From assembly GCA_025934635.1 (NCBI GenBank), contig JAICWX010000276.1, forward strand, positions 1 to 11,226: a DNA stretch of 11,226 nt, written 5' to 3'. Positions 6,467 through 11,226 of the stretch are shown piece after piece. Source of the stretch: Streptosporangiaceae bacterium (GTDB taxonomy: Bacteria > Actinomycetota > Actinomycetes > Streptosporangiales > Streptosporangiaceae). Positions within the stretch are counted from its first letter, which is position 1; each line of letters starts with the position of its first letter. The translations under genes were made by a program, and so were the position numbers. The notes beneath the pieces were generated by a model. That model did no database searches, was not told where the DNA came from, and saw only the letters and a program-made list of their open reading frames with translations.

Positions 6467-7241
6467 GAACTCCTCCGCCGGTCTCATCGAGCTGGTCGTC
6501 AGCGGGCTGGCCGCTCGCGGGCGGGTGACGATCCCGGTCAGCGGCACGAGCATGCTGCCGACGCTGCGATCGGGCGAGCGCGTGACCTTGTACCCCGCGC
6601 GGCCTGATGCCATCCGGCCGCAGGATGTGATCGCCTTCCGCGCGTCAGGCCAGCTCGGCCTGCACCGGGTGCACGCGGTGTTCCCCGACCGGGTCATCAC
6701 CGCGGGCGACAATTACGGTCTCTTCGATCCCCCGCCGGTGCCGATGGCGGCGGTGATCGGCGTCGCCCGGGACGTCCCCGGGCGGGCGGCACCGCGGCGA
6801 TGGCCGCGCCAGCCGGGGCCGATCGCCGCCGATGTCTGGCTGATTGGCGGCCCCGCCGGCCCCCGGAACCAGGAGGGCGGCGCCGCGCCGGCGGGATGGC
6901 GGCTGCACCGGCGGCAGGCCGAGGGCATCGGCGTCTCGGCGGAGGTACTCGCGGAGCTTCAGGCCGCGGCCGCCGGAAGGCCCTGCGTCGGCGTGACCGA
7001 ACACGCCGTGCACGCGGCCTCCGACGTTCTCAGCGGCCTGCCCCCGCAGACCCAGGTGCTGGTGGGCTGCTCCTTCGGCCGCCTGAAGCCAGCCCTGGCG
7101 CAAACGCTGCCCGGCAACCTGGTGCCGACCGAGATCGCCGACGTGTTCGTCCGGCTGGGGCCGCCCGGGGTTCCGGTCAGCGCCGCCGATGCCCTGCGCG
7201 AACTGGCCGCCCTGGTCGCACCCGGGGAAGGTGCCGCATGA
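6447..7241 (+). CDS. S26-like (signal-peptidase-fold) protease with an unknown C-terminal domain
   Basis: The first 110 residues match the S24/S26 serine peptidase fold: SGTSMLPTL (32-40) with the catalytic serine at S35, GERVTLYP, QDVIAFR, LHRVHAV (72-78) with H73, and ITAGDNYGLFD (84-94). The lysine usual in bacterial signal peptidases (K-G-D) is replaced by A86, so the pairing would be Ser-His, as in SEC11/SipW-type enzymes. No membrane segment is seen, unlike true leader peptidases, so it probably works in the cytoplasm. Residues from about 150 to 264 form a second domain that I do not recognise; it contains VGVTEHAVHAASDVL and QVLVGCSFGRLK. The start is taken as GTG at 6447, 20 bases inside the PqqD-like gene; its ribosome site is weak, so the start is uncertain. 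The stop overlaps the ATPase start by ATGA. A role in trimming the modified precursor is inferred from context. Confidence 0.78.
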   Translation: MPRSLSENSSAGLIELVVSGLAARGRVTIPVSGTSMLPTLRSGERVTLYPARPDAIRPQDVIAFRASGQLGLHRVHAVFPDRVITAGDNYGLFDPPPVPMAAVIGVARDVPGRAAPRRWPRQPGPIAADVWLIGGPAGPRNQEGGAAPAGWRLHRRQAEGIGVSAEVLAELQAAAAGRPCVGVTEHAVHAASDVLSGLPPQTQVLVGCSFGRLKPALAQTLPGNLVPTEIADVFVRLGPPGVPVSAADALRELAALVAPGEGAA

Positions 7242-8185
7242 CCGCGATCGTCGCGGCGCGGTCGCTGACCAAGCGGTACAAGGGAATGGACCACCCGGCG
7301 GTGGACGCCGTCACCCTTGACATCGATGAAGGCGTGGTGGTCGGGCTGCTCGGCCCGAATGGCGCGGGCAAGACCACGCTGGTCAAGCTGCTGTGCGGGG
7401 TAACGATGCCCACGAGCGGGGAGATCAGGGTGCTCGGCGGCGATCCCGTCGCCGACGCGGCAGCGGTCAAGCAGCGCGTCGCGGTGGTGCACCAGCTGAT
7501 GCCGGTCGACAACATGCTGCCGGCCGTCGACAACGTGAAGATCGCGGCCGCGTTCCGCGGGTTGCGCTGGCGGGAGGTGCGCTCCCGGGTTGACGAGATG
7601 GTCGTTCAGTTCGGCTTGACGGATGCCATGGGCCAGCTGGCGTTTACCTTGTCCGGCGGGCAGCGTCGGCGCCTGCAGCTTATCCGCGCGCTCCTGGTGG
7701 TGCCCCGGCTGCTGATGCTGGACGAGCCGTCCGCGGGCCTGGATGTCCAGGGGCGCCGGCAAATGTGGGACGTGATCGGCAAGCTGAACTCCGAACATGG
7801 CACCACCATCATCTGGACCAGCCACTACATCGAGGAGATTGAGCGCAACTGCTCCCGGGTCCTCATCGTCGATGGCGGGTCGCTGATCCGGGACGAGCCA
7901 CCGGCCGTGCTGGTGCGCGAGTTCGGGGAGCGATCGATCCGGGTGCTCCTGCCTGAGGCGGCCGACCGTGCCCGGTTGCTCGCGCTCCTCCCGGCGGAAT
8001 GCGTCACCGCCTCGGCTGAACACGAGATAGAGATCGAAGGCCCGGACGCCGACCGGCACTTCGCCGCCGTGGTCGAGCTGGTCCGGGACGCCGCCGGGCG
8101 CGGCGCGACCATCGAGTTCCGCGTGCCGTCGCTCGAGGACGCCTACATCGCACTGGTGGATCGTCAGCAGGAGCCGGCCCGATGA
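7238..8185 (+). CDS. ABC transporter ATP-binding protein, ABC-2 type
   Basis: A 315-residue cytoplasmic ATPase of the DrrA/CcmA-like exporter class. Walker A is GPNGAGKTT (39-47), the Q-loop is VVHQ (83-86), the signature is LSGGQ (138-142), Walker B is LLMLDEP (158-164), and the switch histidine is H196 in TSHYIEE. After the nucleotide-binding domain there is a C-terminal region of roughly 90 residues ending in FRVPSLEDAYIAL, the usual end of drug/peptide-exporter ATPases. It starts at the ATG overlapping the S26-like gene stop and ends overlapping the permease start (ATGA both times), so stoichiometric production with the permease is expected. It should power export of the matured peptides and may also give self-protection. 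There is no fused C39 peptidase domain, so leader removal must be done elsewhere. Confidence 0.94.
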   Translation: MTAIVAARSLTKRYKGMDHPAVDAVTLDIDEGVVVGLLGPNGAGKTTLVKLLCGVTMPTSGEIRVLGGDPVADAAAVKQRVAVVHQLMPVDNMLPAVDNVKIAAAFRGLRWREVRSRVDEMVVQFGLTDAMGQLAFTLSGGQRRRLQLIRALLVVPRLLMLDEPSAGLDVQGRRQMWDVIGKLNSEHGTTIIWTSHYIEEIERNCSRVLIVDGGSLIRDEPPAVLVREFGERSIRVLLPEAADRARLLALLPAECVTASAEHEIEIEGPDADRHFAAVVELVRDAAGRGATIEFRVPSLEDAYIALVDRQQEPAR

Positions 8186-9006
8186 CAAGTATCCTGACCC
8201 GGGCAACCTCGGACGCTGGCCTGGACGAGCTCAGGCGGCCACGGCACAACGCGATGCGCGCCATTATCTACCGGGAGTTCCTGCTCCTGACCAGGAACCG
8301 CACCAATCTCCTGCTGGCGATCCTGCCCACCACGATTTACCTCCTGCTCTTCTCCACGTCCCTGAACGGGCTGGTAGGACAAATCCGCTATCACGGGGCG
8401 CTGGTGGGCTACCCGGAGTTCACCATCCCGGCGATCATGCTGTCTTCGATGCTCGCTGCGTCCACCACGACGGGGACATCCTTGTTCCAGGAGGAGACCG
8501 GCGGCATGGCGGTGGAACTGTGGTCCTACCCGCTGAGCCGGACGGCCTACATCTCGGGAAAGATCATCGCCACGACACTTCTGGTGCTGGTGCAGAGCGT
8601 GGCCGCGCTCCTGCTGGGGGTCCTCATCTTCCACGTCGGCTGGCCGGCTAGCCACTGGGTGGCCCTCGGGGTGGGGACCCTGATCGCTTCCCTGACGTTC
8701 AACGCCTTCTTCCTGATGCTGGCGTCATTCGTCCATGACTTTCAGCGTTTCATGGTGCTCATCAACGTGATCGGGCCGATGCTGCTGTTTTCCAGCCCGT
8801 CGTTTTATCCGGTTGATCGCATGCCGTCAGCGCTGCGACTGTTTTCCGTCATCAATCCCGTGACCTACGGAGTCGAATGCCTGCGCGAAGGCGCGATCTT
8901 CGGCTTTCGCGCGATGTGGCCCTTCGCGGTGGGCCTCGCCGTGGCCTCGGTGGGCCTAGCGGCGCTGATCGTCGGCGTGCTAGCCCGCCGCCTCCGCGAG
9001 CTATAA
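8182..9006 (+). CDS. ABC-2 type transporter permease
   Basis: A 274-residue integral membrane protein with six predicted helices, around residues 42-60, 80-101, 128-150, 158-183, 190-211 and 246-267, after a cytosolic N-terminal stretch of about 35 residues containing a membrane-proximal amphipathic REFLLLTRNR. The pattern and the loop sequence SFYPVDRMPSALRLFSVINP are characteristic of ABC-2 permeases such as DrrB/NodJ, in which a proline-rich turn precedes the last helix. It pairs with the ATPase encoded just upstream through an ATGA overlap to form the exporter, probably as a dimer of permease and dimer of ATPase. The precursor B gene starts 35 bases after its stop. The likely cargo is the matured RiPP, by position only. 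Confidence 0.93.
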   Translation: MTSILTRATSDAGLDELRRPRHNAMRAIIYREFLLLTRNRTNLLLAILPTTIYLLLFSTSLNGLVGQIRYHGALVGYPEFTIPAIMLSSMLAASTTTGTSLFQEETGGMAVELWSYPLSRTAYISGKIIATTLLVLVQSVAALLLGVLIFHVGWPASHWVALGVGTLIASLTFNAFFLMLASFVHDFQRFMVLINVIGPMLLFSSPSFYPVDRMPSALRLFSVINPVTYGVECLREGAIFGFRAMWPFAVGLAVASVGLAALIVGVLARRLREL

Positions 9007-9027
9007 AGCCCCCGCCCGGATACCGAG

Positions 9028-9036
9028 AGGAGGTGA
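9028..9036 (+). promoter_or_regulatory. Strong ribosome binding site of precursor B
   Basis: AGGAGGTGA sits 5 bases before the ATG at 9042, the same core and spacing as the site before precursor A. The bases between it and the start (aaata) and the first codons are unusually A+T rich for this window, which keeps the start site unfolded. Confidence 0.85.
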
Positions 9037-9041
9037 AAATA

Positions 9042-9152
9042 ATGGAGTGGACCACACCAGAAATCCACCTTAAGGAATTCCAGGCAGAGATGTTCCTCGT
9101 CGGTTGCATTTGCGGATGCCATGGCGGCGCCGGAGCTGGCTCAGGTAATTGA
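9042..9152 (+). CDS. RiPP precursor peptide B, Cys-x-Cys-x-Cys type
   Basis: A 36-residue peptide at the distal end of the operon, homologous to precursor A. The leader reads MEWTTPEIHLKEF (1-13), then MFLVG (17-21), the alternating cysteines C22, C24 and C26 in GCICGCH, and the tail GGAGAGSG (28-35) plus a final Asn. Against precursor A the residues between the cysteines change (S to I, E to G) and so does the one after the last (Q to H), while everything around them is fixed. That is the pattern of a product whose ring framework is conserved and whose exposed positions vary. Its A/T-ending codons (ACA, CCA, GAA, CTT, GCA) are unlike its neighbours, perhaps to keep the start accessible. The ATG at 9042 is set by the strong ribosome site; longer in-frame extensions upstream overlap the permease and are spurious. 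It is followed directly by the operon terminator. Confidence 0.88.
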   Translation: MEWTTPEIHLKEFQAEMFLVGCICGCHGGAGAGSGN

Positions 9153-9169
9153 GCATGCCCCGTACGTGA

Positions 9170-9205
9170 AAGAGCCGGTGACGCGGGATCGCGTCACCGG
9201 CTCTT
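9170..9205. terminator. Perfect 16-bp terminator hairpin closing the RiPP operon
   Basis: Bases 9170-9185 (AAGAGCCGGTGACGCG) and 9190-9205 are perfect reverse complements around the tetraloop GGAT. The stem begins with A/T pairs and ends CTCTTCT on the plus strand, close to a classical intrinsic terminator. It is 17 bases after the precursor B stop and, since the gene on the far side is convergent, it may stop transcription from both sides. Confidence 0.85.
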
Positions 9206-9306
9206 CTAGCTGGCCAGCGAGCCCAGCCAGCCGGCCTCGAACTGGTCGCGTGAAATCCGTTCCGGCGGACCAGCGACAATCCGGCGACGGTGACGGCTGG
9301 GATCAG

Positions 9307-10029
9307 TTACTCGGGCCTGGCCTGGTTCGGTGCTGAGGGCGGGTTCAGGTTCTTGCCGTGGCCGTGGGGGCAGGAGCCGTATCCGGTCCGGGATACGTGC
9401 CAGTGCTGGTGGCAGTAGGGGGCGTCGCAGCCGGGGCAGAATCCGGCGTCGTCGTAGAACCCTGCCTGGTGGACCCGGGCGAAGCGCAGCGGAGACCGGA
9501 ATGCTGAGGCGATCTGCCCGGCCCGGGCGGTGTCGATGAGGTCGCCGTAGCCGTTCCCGTCGGCCGGTCCGGTGACCAGGAGGTGCCACTGGCCGGGCTG
9601 GCGCTGCCGCGAGATGCTGGCCTGTACGGTGCCGGGCCACTGGTCCCACTGGGCGGGCAGCGCTCCGGGGGCGACGAGCTCGATCCGGGCGGAGGGGGTT
9701 CCGCAGGCCGCGCACGGCGGGGTGATCATGATCGGCTCGGCCATGCGGGCCCAGTCCGTGGCCGGGTGTTCTGGTTCCGGGGCCAGGGTCTGCGGGTGCT
9801 GGCGTCCCTGGTCCGGGCGCGGCTCGGCGGCTTCGGGGTTCAGGGTGCGGTAGCCGCGGCTGGTGCGCTTCCACCGGCCGGCGGCGCATAGTTCAGCCGC
9901 GGTGATCGTGGCCTGGAGGCCCAGGTCGTTCAGGTGCTCGAGGTAGTCGTCGGGGACGAACCCGGGATGATCGCCGGACGCGGCGTGGGCGGTCGCGCGG
10001 ACCTGGAGGTCGTAGGCGGACCAGGACAT
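9307..10029 (-). CDS. Hypothetical protein with zinc-binding-type Cys/His clusters
   Basis: A 240-residue protein of unknown function. The first 65 residues (SAYDLQVRATAHAASG through GRWKRTSRGYRTL) look helical, possibly a small winged-helix-like domain; a Pro/Glu-rich linker follows (66-95). The rest has CAACG (C106, C109), then FCPGCDAPYCHQHWH (C198, C201, C206, H207, H209) and CPHGHGK (C220, H222, H224), arranged like treble-clef or zinc-ribbon sites. The middle (WPGTVQASISRQRQPGQWHLLVT) is probably beta sheet. Start: ATG at 10029 with AGGA 8 bases upstream gives a clean amino-terminal domain; a GTG at 10089 has a somewhat better site (AAGGTGA) and would add 20 residues. It is convergent with the RiPP operon, so a functional link is not implied. 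A regulatory or nucleic-acid role is only a guess. Confidence 0.65.
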   Translation of the reverse strand: MSWSAYDLQVRATAHAASGDHPGFVPDDYLEHLNDLGLQATITAAELCAAGRWKRTSRGYRTLNPEAAEPRPDQGRQHPQTLAPEPEHPATDWARMAEPIMITPPCAACGTPSARIELVAPGALPAQWDQWPGTVQASISRQRQPGQWHLLVTGPADGNGYGDLIDTARAGQIASAFRSPLRFARVHQAGFYDDAGFCPGCDAPYCHQHWHVSRTGYGSCPHGHGKNLNPPSAPNQARPE

Positions 10030-10175
10030 CGTGCATTCCTGCGCGTCCGGCGGATCGCCGCCACTCAGGCTGGCCAGGGCAGAACTCACTGCGTCACCTT
10101 CCGCTGGACGAGTTCCCCGGCCTTGCCTCACCGATTGTGACCGGCACCGGGCCCGCAGCGGAAGATGACGCGCGA

Positions 10176-10307
10176 CTACGTAAGGGAACCGAAATGGGTG
10201 AATCTGTCGGTGATCTGGCCCTCGCGGGCGATCCGGATCTGCTGCCAGGTGGCCATGGCCCCTGCGACGACAAACAGTGCGGCCAGAACCTGAAGAAGCT
10301 GGTTCAG
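10176..10307 (-). pseudogene. N-terminal remnant of a membrane-anchored protein
   Basis: On the minus strand the frame reads LLQVLAALFVVAGAMATW, one membrane helix, then QQIRIAREGQITDRFT, and stops eight codons later after unrelated residues (HFGSLT). The helix followed by R-E-G-Q-I-T-D/E-R-F/Y-T is the usual beginning of actinobacterial membrane-anchored proteins, often with pentapeptide repeats after it; here everything downstream is gone. It begins where the TetR remnant stops, so it has no start region of its own. I read it as a broken gene fragment, recognised from memory of the motif rather than from a search. Confidence 0.5.
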
Positions 10308-10456
10308 GGTGCAGGTCGGAGGCCGTCCATCAGGATGTTCAGCAGGCGGCTTGCCCTGGCGTGGTGTCCGGGCGGGCGGGCCACGGTGAAGATGCCGATG
10401 AGGCTGGCGGCGATGTCTTCGGCGGTGACGTCGGCGCGGAGTTCGCCCGTCACGCC
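10304..10456 (-). pseudogene. C-terminal remnant of a TetR-family regulator
   Basis: About 50 codons on the minus strand read GELRADVTAEDIAASLIGIF, then HHARASRLLNILMDGLRP and a stop. This is the typical end of the ligand-binding domain of TetR-family repressors (x-L-R-x-D-V-T-x-x-D-I/L-A-x-x-L-x-G followed by R-x-L-x-x-L-x-D-G-L-R-P). The DNA-binding helix-turn-helix and roughly three quarters of the protein are missing. The homology ends at about 10456, and the neighbouring dehydrogenase remnant begins at about 10464 on the opposite strand. Confidence 0.65.
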
Positions 10457-10463
10457 GGCCAAC

Positions 10464-10628
10464 GGCGCCAACGCCGCCCCCGGCGCCATCGAGGAGATCG
10501 CCCGCCTGGTCGCGGCCGGCCAGCTCCGTGTGCCCATCGCGGCAACCTTCCCGGTCGGGCAGATCCGCGCTGCGGTCGAGCTGCAAGCCGGCCGGCACGT
10601 CCACGGCAAGGTCGTCATCGACCTCTAG
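10464..10628 (+). pseudogene. C-terminal remnant of a zinc-type alcohol dehydrogenase/quinone reductase
   Basis: Some 54 codons end with the typical carboxyl terminus of medium-chain NADPH-dependent oxidoreductases: EEIARLVAAGQLRVPIAATF, then QIRAAVELQAGRHVHGKVVI and the stop. A complete enzyme has over 300 residues, so the catalytic domain and most of the Rossmann fold are absent. The frame is open further left, but that part overlaps the antisense TetR fragment and is not related to the family. A 7-bp hairpin follows at once (10628-10646), probably the old terminator. Confidence 0.7.
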
Positions 10629-10646
10629 CTGTGGCACCCCCACAGC
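10628..10646 (+). terminator. Small hairpin after the dehydrogenase remnant
   Basis: GCTGTGG (10628-10634) pairs perfectly with CCACAGC (10640-10646) around CACCC, starting within the stop codon of the dehydrogenase remnant. There is no T-tract. Its position suggests the former terminator of that gene. Confidence 0.45.
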
Positions 10647-11030
10647 CCCGGCCGACCCGGCCACCACACGTCACTTTGCCTGACCGGTAACTGCGCGAAC
10701 GGCCGGACCAGCGGGGCACGCGCCGGCGGGGGCCGCAGCACCCCGCCCCGTTCGGGCTCATGCCTGTCCCGGGGGCCGAACGGGCCTGCGTTCACGCCTC
10801 GATCGCGCTGTCACCCCGTGGTGTCCGCGGCGTCACCCAGGTCCGCGTCGCGCACGAGCAGCGCCCAGCGCCGCCGCCGGCCTCCGCGACCGCCCAGGCA
10901 CTGCTGGCCAGGAACGTTCCCCGGGCGCTGCATGACCTGATGATCACAGTCGGGCCGGGCGCCAGCGGCATCATCGCCAGCTCACGCCGCCGGCTGCTCG
11001 CTGCCCCGGGCGAAAGCGCCGTCTGACGCA
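10647..11030. other. Stretch with no convincing gene
   Basis: About 380 bases without a gene I can support. Open frames of 79-88 codons exist on both strands (for example 10760-11026 plus), but they are antisense to one another, are rich in Arg, Ala and Pro as expected of random high-GC sequence, have no good ribosome site and show no recognisable motif. A loose inverted repeat, CCCGTTCGGGC near 10746 and GCCGAACGGG near 10776, is present. Most likely this is degraded sequence between the gene remnants and the tRNA. Confidence 0.5.
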
Positions 11031-11031
11031 C

Positions 11032-11049
11032 CCAGCCGTGGTCGGCTAG
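11032..11049 (-). terminator. Possible terminator of the tRNA-Gly gene
   Basis: On the minus strand a 7-bp stem (AGCCG with CGGCT, extended by a G-U and a C-G pair) with a 4-base loop lies 8 bases past the CCA end. It has no T-tract, so the call rests on position and the stem alone. Confidence 0.35.
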
Positions 11050-11057
11050 TAGATTCC

Positions 11058-11131
<74 letters not shown>

Positions 11132-11226
11132 AGCCGCCGCCGACCGAACCACCCGAAACAGCCGGGCGCCGAACATCGCAGCTGACACCCGTAGCGTACC
11201 GTCTCCCGCCCCGCGACCGTTACCCG

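Noticed and set aside
6959..8206. 415-codon minus-strand frame
   Set aside because: Antisense to the ABC ATPase gene, which has complete Walker and signature motifs.
8877..9152. 91-codon open frame ending with precursor B
   Set aside because: The frame is open leftward into the permease gene but the part before 9042 overlaps it out of frame and is Arg/Pro-rich. The ribosome site and homology to precursor A start at 9042.
9140..9300. A third precursor copy downstream of precursor B
   Set aside because: No further AGGAGGTGA, WTTPEI or CxCxC pattern was found in any frame here or elsewhere in the window.
9206..9320. Minus-strand stretch reading ERISRDQFEAGWLGSLAS before a stop beside the terminator
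   Set aside because: It looks somewhat like a real C-terminus, but the frame above it is the shadow of the zinc-type protein gene and no start or family can be given; it may be a gene fragment, not enough to call.
10760..11026. 88-codon plus-strand frame and its 79-codon antisense partner
   Set aside because: No ribosome site, no motif, random high-GC composition.

Overview
The window is from a high-GC actinomycete. Nearly every codon ends in G or C, GTG/TTG starts are common, and adjacent genes are repeatedly joined by 4-base ATGA overlaps. The gene families also fit actinobacteria, but I cannot name a genus from the sequence.

Left edge (1-918): the C-terminal part of a family-5 (peptide/nickel-type) ABC substrate-binding protein, a strong hairpin, and a 55-codon remnant. 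The remnant joins the first residues of a DppB-type permease directly to its last residues, so the transporter operon looks broken by an internal deletion.

Minus-strand operon (976-4234, read right to left): an unrecognised 208-209 aa protein, an adenylate-forming CoA ligase most like the oxalate-CoA ligase (AAE3/Pcs60) type, and a ketopantoate-reductase-family protein overlapping the ligase by ATGA.

Centre (4458-9205): an apparently complete RiPP operon and the main find. The order is short Cys-rich precursor A, a hairpin, a radical SAM/SPASM maturase, a PqqD-like recognition protein, a signal-peptidase-fold (S26-like) protein with an extra C-terminal domain, an ABC ATPase, an ABC-2 permease, precursor B, and a perfect terminator. 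The two precursors (38 and 36 aa) were not predicted as stand-alone long ORFs. They share a W-T-T-P-E-I leader motif, an M-F-L-x-G-C-x-C-x-C core and an invariant G-G-A-G-A-G-S-G tail, with many synonymous codon differences that point to selection on the peptide. Proposed roles: PqqD protein binds leader, radical SAM enzyme crosslinks the Cys-containing core, S26-like protein trims, ABC pair exports. I do not recognise this precursor family.

Right side (9206-11226): a minus-strand protein with zinc-binding-type Cys/His clusters; a graveyard of gene ends (N-terminus of a membrane-anchored protein, C-terminus of a TetR regulator, C-terminus of a zinc-type alcohol dehydrogenase/quinone reductase), where the last two look like the scar of one deletion through a divergent regulator-enzyme pair; about 400 bases without a convincing gene; and a tRNA-Gly(TCC) on the minus strand with encoded CCA.
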